From the NCBI GenBank assembly GCA_035276475.1, contig DATELQ010000151.1, forward strand, positions 1 through 64,000: a stretch of DNA of 64,000 nt. The letters are read 5' to 3'. Origin of the DNA: DATDFB01 sp035276475 (lineage in GTDB: Bacteria; Acidobacteriota; Thermoanaerobaculia; Gp7-AA8). Position 1 is the first letter of the stretch; every line of letters begins with the position of its first letter. Positions 7,179 to 16,061 of the stretch are shown in pieces. The notes below the pieces were generated by a model. That model saw nothing but the letters and a program-made list of their open reading frames with translations. It did not search any database and had not been told where the DNA came from. The translations under genes were made by a program, and so were the position numbers.

Positions 7179-7967
7179 ATGCGTCGAATTCTGCCAGCCG
7201 TTCTCTGTCTTGCCGTCGCCCTCACCGGTTGCAAGGTGAAAGAAGCGATGGACAAGGCGTCGATCCAGCAGGACCTGCAAAAGCGCGGGACGCGCGATCT
7301 GATGAAGGAGATCGCCGACGACAAGTACGATGCGCCGAAGGACGGGCATCTGACCGACGGACAGGTGCAGATGTACCTGAAGGTGCGCGAGCACGAGAAG
7401 GCCATCGCGCAGGTGGCGAAAGCCGAGGCGCAGAAGCACGCCGACGCGGCCAAGGCGGCCGGCGAGAAGTCGATCAGCGGGATGATCGAAGGGTTCAAGA
7501 CGATGGGCGCCGCGGCGGAGATGTTCACCGCCGACCTCCGCGCCGCGAAGGACCTGCACTACAACACGGCCGAGTACCAGTGGGTCAAGGGACAGATCCT
7601 CGCCGCGAGCATGGCGGAGTTCTCCAGCAAGGCCTCACAGGCGTTCACGGCGCAGATGGACGCGTCGTACAAGCAGGTGAAGAAGCAGTACGACGAGGCC
7701 AAGGACGAGCAGACGAAGGCGATGTATAAGCAGATGCTCGACGGGATGGAGCAGCAGCGCGCGGAGTCGGCGAAGTCGCAGGAGCAGGTCGACCCGGCCG
7801 TCGCGTACAACCGCCAGGTGCTGTCAAAGTACGAGAGCGCGCTGCAGGCGTTCGCGCACGAGATGTCGAAGTTCGAGGACAAGCCGGGCGAGGCCCAGAA
7901 GTCGGTGGACGAGTTCCAGAAGAACGCCGACAAGGCCGTTCAGGACGCGAAGGCTCAGAAGCCGTAG
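7179..7967 (+). CDS. Lipoprotein, helical, unknown function
   Basis: The 262-residue protein starts at an ATG with a very clear TTGGAGGAAAA ribosome-binding site. It carries a lipobox (ALTGCKVKE), and the rest is charged, Lys/Ala/Gln-rich and predicted to be coiled, for example KAIAQVAKAEAQKHADAAKA. It is likely anchored to a membrane facing the periplasm. Its stop overlaps the threonine synthase GTG start, suggesting co-transcription, although I see no functional link. I recognise no family. Confidence 0.75.
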   Translation: MRRILPAVLCLAVALTGCKVKEAMDKASIQQDLQKRGTRDLMKEIADDKYDAPKDGHLTDGQVQMYLKVREHEKAIAQVAKAEAQKHADAAKAAGEKSISGMIEGFKTMGAAAEMFTADLRAAKDLHYNTAEYQWVKGQILAASMAEFSSKASQAFTAQMDASYKQVKKQYDEAKDEQTKAMYKQMLDGMEQQRAESAKSQEQVDPAVAYNRQVLSKYESALQAFAHEMSKFEDKPGEAQKSVDEFQKNADKAVQDAKAQKP

Positions 7968-9076
7968 TGCGCCCCGCCGTTTCTCTCCGTTGTTCCCAGT
8001 GCGGTCGGTCGTACGCGATCGACCGCCTTTACAACCTCTGCCCGAACGATAGCGCGCCTCTCTTGGTCGAGTACGAGTTCCAGGAGACGCCGTCGCTGCG
8101 CACGCGCGCCGACATGTGGCGCTACATGGACGTGCTGCCGGCCGACGCGGAGGCGGAGATCGTGACGCTCGGCGAAGGGTGTACGCCGCTCCTCCGCTCG
8201 ACGCGGCACGAGAACGTCTGGATCAAGGACGAGTCGAAGAATCCGACGCGCTCGTTCAAGTCGCGCGGGATGGCCGCAGCGGTGACGATGGCTCGAAAAC
8301 TGGGTGCCCGGTCGCTCGCCGCGCCGACGGCGGGCAACGCCGGTGCCGCGCTATCCGCCTACGGCGCGCGCGCCGGCCTCCCAGTGTTCGTGGCAATGCC
8401 GCAGGACACGCCGAAGTCGATCGTCGACGAGTGCCGCGGCTACGGCGCCACCGTTGAGTTAGTCGCGGGCGTGATCACGGACGCGGCGAAGCGCGTGCAA
8501 CAGTTCATCAGCGAGAACGGCGGCTTCGATCTCTCGACGCTGAAGGAGCCATACCGCGTCGAGGGAAAGAAGATCATGGGCTACGAGTTGCTCGAGGATC
8601 TCGGCCGCCTCCCCGACGCGATTCTCTACCCCACCGGCGGCGGCACAGGCCTGATCGGGATGTGGAAGGCCTTCGACGAGATGCAGCGCCTCGGGTGGAT
8701 CAACGAGGAGCGCCCGCGCATGTATACGGTGCAGTCTTCCGGTTGCGCACCAATCGTTCGCGCTCTCTCTCAGGATCTCGAGACCGCCCCCGAGTGGGAG
8801 TCGCCGCAGACATCAGCCTGGGGCCTCCGCGTCCCCCGCGCGATCGGCGACCGGCTGATGCTCCGCGCCCTGCGCGATTCCCGTGGCGGCGCGGTGGCCG
8901 TCGACGAGTCTGCAATTGAGCCCGCCGCGGCGGCCGCGCGGCTGGCGGAGGGGGTGGACGTGGGACCGGAAGGTGGGGCGGCGTTCCTGGCGCTGGAGCA
9001 GTTGATGGCCGACGGCACGATCTCGCGCGATGAGACGGTGGTGGTGTTCAACACGGGCGGGGATAAGTACCGGTGA
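7967..9076 (+). CDS. thrC: Threonine synthase (PLP-dependent)
   Basis: The 369-residue enzyme has the layout of the short threonine synthase class, converting O-phosphohomoserine to threonine. An N-terminal zinc-ribbon-like segment (CSQCG...LCPND, apparently one Cys short of four) precedes the PLP fold. The Schiff-base lysine is in NPTRSFKSRG, where SFKDRG is commoner. The phosphate-binding loop APTAGNAGAALSAYG and the glycine loop PTGGGTGLIG are clear. The GTG start overlaps the preceding stop (TAGTG). A related PLP enzyme cannot be fully excluded because of the SFKSRG variant. Confidence 0.85.
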   Translation: MRPAVSLRCSQCGRSYAIDRLYNLCPNDSAPLLVEYEFQETPSLRTRADMWRYMDVLPADAEAEIVTLGEGCTPLLRSTRHENVWIKDESKNPTRSFKSRGMAAAVTMARKLGARSLAAPTAGNAGAALSAYGARAGLPVFVAMPQDTPKSIVDECRGYGATVELVAGVITDAAKRVQQFISENGGFDLSTLKEPYRVEGKKIMGYELLEDLGRLPDAILYPTGGGTGLIGMWKAFDEMQRLGWINEERPRMYTVQSSGCAPIVRALSQDLETAPEWESPQTSAWGLRVPRAIGDRLMLRALRDSRGGAVAVDESAIEPAAAAARLAEGVDVGPEGGAAFLALEQLMADGTISRDETVVVFNTGGDKYR

Positions 9077-9094
9077 TCGGCGTAGGATATGCGT

Positions 9095-9322
9095 ATGACG
9101 AAGATCCTGTCTGCCGCTGAGGTTGCAGAGAACTTCGAGGCGGTACTTAACGCCGTCGCTGAAACCGGCGATGAAGTGCTCGTCGAGAAGGATGGGCGGG
9201 TAGTGGCGCGGCTGGTACCGAGCGGGCGGCGAGAAATCACGAGGGAATCCATGCGTGGGCGACTCCGGATCGTCGGAGACATCGTCGAGCCGCTAGACGA
9301 GCCGTGGAAAGCGAACGACTAA
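9095..9322 (+). CDS. Type II antitoxin, Phd/YefM family
   Basis: The 75-residue protein matches Phd/YefM antitoxins: an N-terminal DNA-binding part (MTKILSAAEVAENFEAVLNAV), the GDEVLVEKDGRVVARLVP strand block, and an acidic C-terminus (IVEPLDEPW) expected to wrap the toxin. The ATG at 9095 is preferred over 9089 because it is better spaced from the TAGGAT ribosome-binding sequence. Its last codons overlap the PIN toxin gene, the normal arrangement for co-translated pairs. Such antitoxins repress their own promoter. Confidence 0.85.
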   Translation: MTKILSAAEVAENFEAVLNAVAETGDEVLVEKDGRVVARLVPSGRREITRESMRGRLRIVGDIVEPLDEPWKAND

Positions 9323-9705
9323 TCGTTGTTGACACCCACGCGTTCGTCTGGTGGATGAATCAGCCGGACGACCTCTCCCGTGCAGCGCGGAAGGCATGCG
9401 AAGAAAGTGAGGTACTAGGAATCCCAGCGATCACCTGCTGGGAAATCGCGCTGCTTTCCGCCCGCGGCCGCGTGCTCGACCGAATCGACATTCACTCTTG
9501 GCTCAATGATGTTTTCGAGTTCAGCCAAAATCTCCTCCTGCCGCTCACAATACCGATCGCCGTGAGAGCCGTCGCACTGCCGCCGGAAGTCGGCCGCGAC
9601 CCTGCCGATCGCTTGATCGTTGCCACGGCGCTCGAATACGGTGCCCCGCTCGTCACGAAAGACCGCCGCATTCGCGACGCTAATGTTGTCGAGACGATCT
9701 GGTAG
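9304..9705 (+). CDS. vapC: PIN-domain ribonuclease toxin (VapC family)
   Basis: The 133-residue PIN protein has the expected acidic residues: D10 in VVDTHAFVWW, the Glu in ITCWEIALL, and the Asp pair in GRDPADRLIVATAL and LVTKDRRIRD. VapC toxins cleave RNA, often initiator tRNA or rRNA. The GTG start lies inside the antitoxin gene (19-base overlap). Base composition is lower in G+C than the flanking genes, consistent with horizontal transfer. Together with the Phd/YefM protein it forms a complete toxin-antitoxin module. Confidence 0.9.
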   Translation: MESERLIVVDTHAFVWWMNQPDDLSRAARKACEESEVLGIPAITCWEIALLSARGRVLDRIDIHSWLNDVFEFSQNLLLPLTIPIAVRAVALPPEVGRDPADRLIVATALEYGAPLVTKDRRIRDANVVETIW

Positions 9706-9708
9706 GCA

Positions 9709-10464
9709 CTACAGCGCGTCCGCGATCCTCCGCGCGATTGCCGCGTACCCCTCCCCTTTCGGATGGAACCGGTCGAACGACAGCCGGTCCCGGAACGCGA
9801 AGATGTCGTACGTCTCCACCACGATCACGTTCGGATCGTTCGCGAAGCGCTGCGTCAGCATCGCGTTCCAGCGGTTCACGAACATCGTCAGAACCGGGCC
9901 GAGGGGACCCTTCGCGTACGGGTTGTAGAGGCCGATCACGAAAATGCGCGCCTTCGGGCTGAGCGCGCGCAACTCGTGCACGATCTTGTCGACGCGTTCG
10001 AGCACCGTCTTCATCACCCCCTCGGGATCGCGGGGCGTGCCGGCGCGCCAGTTGTAGTCCGTCCAGAGATCGTTGCCGCCGACCGAGAGGATGATCACGT
10101 TCGCCTGCGCCACCACCTCTTGCACGTTGTGGCTTTCGAGCTGTTGCAGCACGTCGCCGGTGCGCGCGCCGTTGATGGCGATGTTCGCCACCGTGCGCGT
10201 CAGGATCTGGCGGTGGTGCAACTCGTCGAGCAAATGCCCGCCAATCCCGCTGCCGCTCTCGTCGCCGGCGCCGCGCGCGAGCGAGTCGCCGAGGATCAGC
10301 GGCGAGAGCATCCCGCGCGGCGGCGTCGAGGAGATCGCGCGCGGCGCGGCCGTCACCGGCTCGCCGAGATCGCCGCGCAGATAGGTGATAAAACCGATGG
10401 CGAACGTCACCACCGCGATCGCTGCTGCTGTCACCGGAACGAACCAGTAAAGGACGCGCCGCAT
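9709..10464 (-). CDS. Membrane-anchored SGNH/GDSL hydrolase
   Basis: The 251-residue protein has one N-terminal membrane segment (LYWFVPVTAAAIAVVTFAIG) and an SGNH hydrolase domain. Visible blocks are ILGDSLARGAGDE (block I Ser), SVGGNDLW (block III Asn) and FDRFHPKGEGYA (block V Asp/His). Such enzymes are lipases or esterases, often acting on cell-wall or lipid acyl groups outside the membrane. The ATG at 10464 is chosen because the 45-codon upstream extension overlaps the divergent ABC gene. Confidence 0.88.
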   Translation of the reverse strand: MRRVLYWFVPVTAAAIAVVTFAIGFITYLRGDLGEPVTAAPRAISSTPPRGMLSPLILGDSLARGAGDESGSGIGGHLLDELHHRQILTRTVANIAINGARTGDVLQQLESHNVQEVVAQANVIILSVGGNDLWTDYNWRAGTPRDPEGVMKTVLERVDKIVHELRALSPKARIFVIGLYNPYAKGPLGPVLTMFVNRWNAMLTQRFANDPNVIVVETYDIFAFRDRLSFDRFHPKGEGYAAIARRIADAL

Positions 10465-10507
10465 CGGCCGGTCACGGTACCATGAGCCCCGTTTTCGCCC
10501 GGAAACA

Positions 10508-11440
10508 ATGACGCAAGCAAACCCGATCGAAGCCGTGTCACCTGCGCTCGTCGCGGCGGGCCTGACCAAAATCATCGGCCAGCGCACCATCGTCGACAAC
10601 GCTTCGTTCGAACTTCGTCACGGAGAAGTGTTCGGATTTCTCGGTCCGAACGGCGCCGGCAAGACGACCACGATCCGCATGCTCGTCGGTCTCATCCGCC
10701 CGACCGCGGGCCGCGTCACCATCTGCGGCCACGACCTCCGCCGCGACTTCGAGAAAGCGATGCGCTGCGTCGGCTGCATCGTCGAGAATCCCGACCTCTA
10801 TCGCTTCATGACCGGCCGGGAGAACCTCGAGCACTTCGCGCGCATGCTGAGCGTGCCGCGCAGCGAGATCCCGCGCGTCGCGGAGCTCGTCGCGCTCGAG
10901 CACCGCCTCGACCAGCGCGTCGGCACCTACTCCCTCGGCATGCGCCAACGGTTGGGCATCGCGCAGGCGATGCTCGGCGACCCGCAACTCCTGATTCTCG
11001 ACGAGCCGGCCAACGGCCTCGACCCCGCCGGCATCCGCGAGATCCGCACGCTGCTGCGCCGCCTCGCGGAGGAGCGTGGCATGGCCGTCTTCGTGTCGAG
11101 CCACCTGCTAGCCGAGGTCGAGCTGATGTGCGACCGTGTGGCCATCATTCACAAGGGGCAGATCCTGAAGGAGGGCGACGTGCGCGAGCTCATCTCCAGC
11201 CGCCGCGAGATGGAGCTCCGCGTCGACGACGCCGACAAAGCGGCGCTCGTGCTCGCGGAGAAGAACGTCGTCCACACCGTCCACGACGGCATCATCGACG
11301 CCGCCATCGACGAGAGCGAGACGCCGCCGCTCGTCGCGGAGCTGGTGCGCAACGGCGTGGCCATCTTTCACGCCCAGCGGAAAGTGCACACGCTCGAGGA
11401 GCTGTTCCTCGAGACCACCGGCGGGGAGACGGTCGGCTGA
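10508..11440 (+). CDS. ABC transporter ATP-binding protein
   Basis: The 310-residue ATPase has Walker A GPNGAGKTTT, signature YSLGMRQRLG, Walker B LLILDEPANGLDP and the H-loop VFVSSHLL. The domain order and the C-terminal ~80 residues resemble bacitracin/multidrug-type exporters (CcmA-like ABC-2 systems). The stop overlaps the start of the permease gene (TGATG), so the two form one exporter. A lipoprotein gene follows, also overlapping. The substrate is unknown. Confidence 0.92.
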   Translation: MTQANPIEAVSPALVAAGLTKIIGQRTIVDNASFELRHGEVFGFLGPNGAGKTTTIRMLVGLIRPTAGRVTICGHDLRRDFEKAMRCVGCIVENPDLYRFMTGRENLEHFARMLSVPRSEIPRVAELVALEHRLDQRVGTYSLGMRQRLGIAQAMLGDPQLLILDEPANGLDPAGIREIRTLLRRLAEERGMAVFVSSHLLAEVELMCDRVAIIHKGQILKEGDVRELISSRREMELRVDDADKAALVLAEKNVVHTVHDGIIDAAIDESETPPLVAELVRNGVAIFHAQRKVHTLEELFLETTGGETVG

Positions 11441-12417
11441 TGCTGATCGGACTGATTCGCAACGAGACGCTGAAGCTGATCCGGCGCAAGCGCTTCGCCG
11501 TGGTCATGGGCATCCTCATCGCCATCATCGGCATCGTCACGTACTCGCAGCACCGCATCCTGCAGCGCAGCCAGCGCCGCGAGTGGCGCGTGCAACTGCA
11601 GCAGCGCGTCGCCTTCATGCAGAACCAGCTGCGCCGCGCCAGTCGCAACGACTCGTCGTGGACGCGCTCGCTGCGCGCGGAAGTCAATCGCCTGCAGTTC
11701 TACATCGATCACGACATCGATCCGGAGCGGCCGACCGCGCCGCTCTTCGTGCGCCGCTTCGTCAACGTCGCCGGGTTTCTGCTGTTGCCATTGCTCGTCG
11801 GCGTCCTGGGCAGCGACATCGTCTCCGCGGAGAACGCCGAAGGGACGGACAAGTTGCTGCTCACGCGGCCGGTGCGGCGATGGAAGATCCTGACGTCGAA
11901 GCTCGTCACGCTCTGGATGTTCGCGACGCTGACGCTCGCCTGCGGCGGCGTGCTGGCCTTCGTGATTCCGTCGGCACTCCTGCCGGCGCGCGGCTGGACG
12001 GCGCCGACGTTCAGCGGATTCCAGCTCACCGACACCGGGCTGCAGACGGACGCGATCCGCCAACTGCCGCTGTGGAAAGACACGCTCATCGCGTTCGGCC
12101 TGGAGTGGTACGCGCTGCTCTGCGTCGCCGCGATCGCGCTGCTGCTGTCGGTGTTGTTCAAGTCGAGCGCCGCGGCCATCGGGACGATGCTGGCCTCGCT
12201 CATCGGCGGCACGATCCTCACCCGCATCAGCCCCGACTGGACGATGGGGAAGTACCTCTTCGTCAGCGCGCTTCCGCTCTCCGACTACTACACCGGCAAC
12301 CCGCCGCCGTACGACGGGATGTCGATGATGTTCTGCATCGCGCTCCTCGCGGTGTGGGCGATCGGCGCGATCGCCATCAGTTTCGCGATGTTCATCCGGC
12401 GGGACGTGTTCGGATGA
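11440..12417 (+). CDS. ABC-2 type transporter permease
   Basis: The 325-residue membrane protein has about six hydrophobic segments. The first is near residues 20-38 (VVMGILIAIIGIVTY), followed by a ~110-residue extracytoplasmic loop rich in Arg and Gln, then the segments FLLLPLLVGVLG, LWMFATLTLACGGVLAF, LLCVAAIALLLSVLF, IGTMLASLIGG and IALLAVWAIGAIAISF. LSAENAEGTDKLLLTRP-like sequence after the second segment is typical of ABC-2 permeases. It pairs with the upstream ATPase by a one-base TGATG overlap. Confidence 0.88.
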   Translation: MLIGLIRNETLKLIRRKRFAVVMGILIAIIGIVTYSQHRILQRSQRREWRVQLQQRVAFMQNQLRRASRNDSSWTRSLRAEVNRLQFYIDHDIDPERPTAPLFVRRFVNVAGFLLLPLLVGVLGSDIVSAENAEGTDKLLLTRPVRRWKILTSKLVTLWMFATLTLACGGVLAFVIPSALLPARGWTAPTFSGFQLTDTGLQTDAIRQLPLWKDTLIAFGLEWYALLCVAAIALLLSVLFKSSAAAIGTMLASLIGGTILTRISPDWTMGKYLFVSALPLSDYYTGNPPPYDGMSMMFCIALLAVWAIGAIAISFAMFIRRDVFG

Positions 12418-12953
12418 GAGCCGTTGCCGTTGCGCTCGTGCTCGCGGCCGCGTGCGCGAAGGAGCCGCCGCCGGCGCCGCCGGCGCGGACGCCGATCGCC
12501 GTCGAGTACGTGCGCGGCGACTCGCTGGCGATTCACGCCTCGCCGAGCGATAGCGCGCCCGTCGTCGCGCGCTACGGCAGCGGCGAGGCAGTGTCGGTGC
12601 TGTCGCGCAAGGGAGAGTGGTCGGAGGTGCGGACGGCGATGGGGAGCGGGTGGGCGCGTGGGCAGGAGCTGGCCTCGGCCGCGGAGTCGAAGGCGGAGGC
12701 CGACAACGTCCGGCCGCGCTTCCGCGTCGCGCCGGCGCCGGTGACGCAACCCGGCGCGCACGGGGAGATCGACCTCGTGGCCAGCGTGAACACCGACGGC
12801 GAGGTAATCGACGTGAAGGTGGAGCGCAACACGACCGGCTCGCGCAGCCTCGAGGCGATGAACGTGGCCGCGCTGCGGCGCGCGCGTTTTTTCCCGATCG
12901 TGCGGCACGGGAAGAGGACGCAGTTCCTGTACGACTATCACGTGGGGTACTGA
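12414..12953 (+). CDS. Lipoprotein with SH3-like and TonB-C-like domains
   Basis: The 179-residue protein begins with a lipobox (LVLAAACAKE) and a Pro-rich linker. Residues about 30-80 form a bacterial SH3-like segment (LAIHASPSDSAPVVARYGSGEAVSVLSRKGEWSEV with intervening residues). The C-terminal ~75 residues look like a TonB C-terminal energy-transducing fold (GEIDLVASVNTDGEVIDVKV, AALRRARFFPIV). The start overlaps the permease stop (ATGA), so it probably belongs to the ABC operon as an envelope partner. The function is inferred only from the domains. Confidence 0.72.
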   Translation: MRAVAVALVLAAACAKEPPPAPPARTPIAVEYVRGDSLAIHASPSDSAPVVARYGSGEAVSVLSRKGEWSEVRTAMGSGWARGQELASAAESKAEADNVRPRFRVAPAPVTQPGAHGEIDLVASVNTDGEVIDVKVERNTTGSRSLEAMNVAALRRARFFPIVRHGKRTQFLYDYHVGY

Positions 12954-12993
12954 GCAGGAATTCGCCCCGCGCGGTCGCGTTAACGCCCCGCGC

Positions 12994-14928
12994 ATGCAGC
13001 AGTTCCGTTACGACATCCGCAACGTCGCGATCATCGCGCACGTCGACCATGGCAAGACCACGCTCGTCGACGCCCTTCTCAAGCAGGCCGGCGCCATCCG
13101 CGCGAACCAGCAGGTCGACGAGCGCGTCATGGACTCGAACGACCTCGAGCGCGAGCGCGGGATCACCATCCTGGCCAAGAACACCTCCGTCCGCTACCTC
13201 GTCGACGATCCCGACGCCCTCGGCCACGCCGCACACCACGAGGCCACGCACACGGCCTCGGGGCACGACCTCCCGGCCGTCTTCGTCCACCCGCGCGAGG
13301 TCAAGATCAACATCGTCGACACCCCCGGCCACGCAGACTTCGGCGGCGAAGTCGAGCGCGTCCTCTCCATGGTCGACGGCGTCATCCTCCTCGTTGACGC
13401 GGCCGAGGGGCCGATGCCGCAGACGCGGTTCGTCCTGCGGAAGGCGTTGGGGCTCGGCCTCCTGCCCATCGTCGTCATCAACAAAATCGACCGCTCCGAC
13501 GCGCGCGCCACCGAAGTCGTCAACGAAGTGTTTGACCTCATGATCGAGCTCGGCGCCTCCGACGAGCAGCTCGACTTCCCGATCCTCTACGCCATCGGGC
13601 GGCAGGGCATCGTGCGCAACGAGCTCGCTGACACCAACGACGACTGCCGCCCGCTCTTCGACGCGGTGCTCAAGCGCATCCCTCCCCCGCCCGGCAACGC
13701 CGGCGGCCCGCTGCAACTCCTCGTCTCCGCCATCGACTACAACGACTACGTCGGCCGCCTCGGCATCGGCCGCGTCCAGCGCGGCAAAGTGCGGCAGGGC
13801 GAGGACGTCGTCCTCATCCTCCGCGACGGCACCCACAAGAAGGGACGCGTCTCGAAAGTGACGGCGTTCGAGGGGCTGCGGCGCGAGGAAGTCGAGGAAG
13901 CCACCGCGGGCGAGATCGTCGCCATCGCCGGCTTCGCCGACGTCGAGATCGGCGAGACCTTCGCCGACGCCGTCGAGCCGGAGCGCCTCGAGCCGATCGC
14001 CATCGACGAGCCGACCGTGTCGATGTTCTGGCTCGTCAACGACTCCCCGTTCGCCGGCACGGAAGGGAAGTTCGTCACGTCGCGCAATCTCAAGGAGCGC
14101 CTCGAGCGCGAGACGCGCAAGGACGTGGCCCTGCGCGTGCGCGAGACCGAGCAGGCCGACCGCTTCGAAGTCAGCGGGCGCGGCGAGCTGCACCTGTCGA
14201 TCCTCGCGGAGAACATGCGCCGCGAGGGCTACGAGTTCGCGCTGTCGCGGCCGCAGGTGATCCTGAAGGAGATCGGCGGCAAGACCATGGAGCCGTACGA
14301 GGCGCTCGTCGTCGACATCGACGAGGCCCACGTCGGCACGATCATGGAGAAGCTGCAGGCGCGGCGCGCGGAGATGACCGACATGGTCAACCCCGGCAGC
14401 GGCCGCGTGCGCATCGAGTTCAAGATCCCGACGCGCGGCCTCTTCGGCATCCGCACCGAATTTCTCTCCGAGACGCGCGGCACGGGGCTGCTGTACCACA
14501 CGTTCCTCGAGTACGGCCCGTACCGCGGCGAGATCGCCAGCCGCGGCCGCGGCGCGCTCGTGGCGAAAGAGGGCGGCGACACGACGGCGTACGCGATCGA
14601 GCCGCTGCAGGAGCGCTCCACGCTCTTCGTCAATCCCGGCGTGAAGGTGTACGGCGGGCAGATCGTCGGCGAGAACTCGCGCGACGTCGACATGGTCGTG
14701 CAGGTCTGCCGGAAGAAGCATCTGACGAACATGCGCGCCTCGACGTCGGACATGGCCGTGCAGCTCGCGCCGCCGCGCCTCCTGACGCTCGAGCAGTGCC
14801 TGGAGTGGATCGAGGACGACGAGCTGGTCGAGGTGACGCCGGAGTCGATCCGCATTCGAAAGAAGATCCTCGACCATTCGTCGCGCGAAGTGGCGCGGAA
14901 GAAGATCGCCAAGGCGGCCGAGGCGTAG
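12994..14928 (+). CDS. typA: Ribosome-associated translational GTPase TypA/BipA
   Basis: The 644-residue protein has the TypA layout: P-loop AHVDHGKTT, RERGITILAKNTSV, DTPGHADFGGEVERVL, NKIDRSDA, an EF-G-like domain V (FKIPTRGLFGIRTEFLS) and the TypA-specific C-terminal domain (CRKKHLTNMRAS...). It acts on the 70S ribosome in assembly and stress adaptation. An unusual insertion of about 34 residues (residues 69-102, VDDPDALGHAAHHEATHTA onward) sits between switch I and the DTPGH switch II motif, where most homologs have only a few residues. Confidence 0.95.
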   Translation: MQQFRYDIRNVAIIAHVDHGKTTLVDALLKQAGAIRANQQVDERVMDSNDLERERGITILAKNTSVRYLVDDPDALGHAAHHEATHTASGHDLPAVFVHPREVKINIVDTPGHADFGGEVERVLSMVDGVILLVDAAEGPMPQTRFVLRKALGLGLLPIVVINKIDRSDARATEVVNEVFDLMIELGASDEQLDFPILYAIGRQGIVRNELADTNDDCRPLFDAVLKRIPPPPGNAGGPLQLLVSAIDYNDYVGRLGIGRVQRGKVRQGEDVVLILRDGTHKKGRVSKVTAFEGLRREEVEEATAGEIVAIAGFADVEIGETFADAVEPERLEPIAIDEPTVSMFWLVNDSPFAGTEGKFVTSRNLKERLERETRKDVALRVRETEQADRFEVSGRGELHLSILAENMRREGYEFALSRPQVILKEIGGKTMEPYEALVVDIDEAHVGTIMEKLQARRAEMTDMVNPGSGRVRIEFKIPTRGLFGIRTEFLSETRGTGLLYHTFLEYGPYRGEIASRGRGALVAKEGGDTTAYAIEPLQERSTLFVNPGVKVYGGQIVGENSRDVDMVVQVCRKKHLTNMRASTSDMAVQLAPPRLLTLEQCLEWIEDDELVEVTPESIRIRKKILDHSSREVARKKIAKAAEA

Positions 14929-14939
14929 GAGCGCACGGC

Positions 14940-16061
14940 GTGCGCCCGACCATCATCTTCGTCCTTGTCATCGTCCTCTTCGGCGCCTTCAACTGGCTGA
15001 CGGCGCGGCAGCTCTTCCGCCTGCATCCGCGGCGGAAGGGTATCGTCGTCGCGCTGCTCGTCATCGGCAATCTGATGTGGCTCTTCCTGCCGTGGCTGCG
15101 CGTGCGCAGCGACGCCCTGCGCGCGATTCGCGCCACGCTCGGGCCGCCGTGGTTCGCGTGGCTCTGCTTCGCCATCGTTTACTCCGGAGTGACCGCCGCG
15201 ATCGCCGCAGCGTGGCTGCCGTTCGCGCGGCGGATCGACTTCGTCCGCTTTGCGCGTTGGCCGTCGCGCGTGTTTCTGTGGGTGACGCTGATCGCAGGTG
15301 TCGCAGGCGTCTACGGCGCGCTCGTGCCGCTGCGCGTGACGCGCGTGCCCGTCGCCATCGACAACCTGCCCGCACAAGCCGAGGGGATGCGCATCGCGGT
15401 CATCGGCGACCTGCACGTCGGGCTCTACTCGCGGCCGTCGCGCCTCAACACCATCTTCGAGACTGCGAACGCGCAGAAGCCCGACGTCGTCCTTCTCGCC
15501 GGCGATCTCGTCGACGACGACCCCGTCTTCGCGCCGAAGCTTCTGCACGCGCTCACCGCGCTCGATCCCACGACGCCGGTCCTCGGCGTCCTCGGCAATC
15601 ACGAGATGTACGGCGACCCGTTCGAGATGATCGCCCGTCTGCGCGGGAGCCGCGTGCGCCTCCTCCTCAACGAAGGCGTGCCGATGCGCGGCCTCTGGAT
15701 CGCCGGCCTCTCCGACTACGCCGCGCGGACGCCGCAGCTCGCGCCGAACCTCGACGCGGCGCTCGCGCACCGCGGCAACGCCCTGCCGATCGTCCTCGCG
15801 CATCAGCCGCGCGCATTCGCCGACGCCATCAAGCGCGCCGTCCCGCTCACGCTCTGCGCGCATTCGCACGGCGGGCAATGCGGCATCCGCCCGCTGCGCT
15901 GGACGCTCGCCGGCCTCTTCATCCCCTACCACATCGGGCTCTATCAGCGCGGCGCGTCGCAGCTCTACGTCCACACCGGCGCCGGCTACTGGCTCCTACC
16001 GTGGCGCCTCGGCATTACGCCGGAGATCGTGCTGATCGAACTGCATCGAGCGCGGCATTGA
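14940..16061 (+). CDS. Membrane-anchored metallophosphoesterase (YkuE-like)
   Basis: The 373-residue protein has four N-terminal membrane segments (to about residue 130), followed by a calcineurin-like phosphoesterase domain. The dimetal motifs are all present: VIGDLHVG, LLAGDLVDDD, LGNHEMYGD, a His in VLAHQPRAF and CAHSHGGQ. Related YkuE proteins are extracytoplasmic or membrane-bound phosphodiesterases. The GTG at 14940 has GGAG 8 bases upstream. The 3' end overlaps the convergent sirtuin gene by 47 bases. Confidence 0.88.
   Translation: MRPTIIFVLVIVLFGAFNWLTARQLFRLHPRRKGIVVALLVIGNLMWLFLPWLRVRSDALRAIRATLGPPWFAWLCFAIVYSGVTAAIAAAWLPFARRIDFVRFARWPSRVFLWVTLIAGVAGVYGALVPLRVTRVPVAIDNLPAQAEGMRIAVIGDLHVGLYSRPSRLNTIFETANAQKPDVVLLAGDLVDDDPVFAPKLLHALTALDPTTPVLGVLGNHEMYGDPFEMIARLRGSRVRLLLNEGVPMRGLWIAGLSDYAARTPQLAPNLDAALAHRGNALPIVLAHQPRAFADAIKRAVPLTLCAHSHGGQCGIRPLRWTLAGLFIPYHIGLYQRGASQLYVHTGAGYWLLPWRLGITPEIVLIELHRARH

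Noticed and set aside
11368..14877. A 1169-codon open frame on the minus strand antisense to the ABC permease and TypA
   Set aside because: It is an artefact of high G+C third positions. The sense strand has clear TypA and ABC motifs, and the antisense product is low-complexity His/Arg/Asp-rich sequence.
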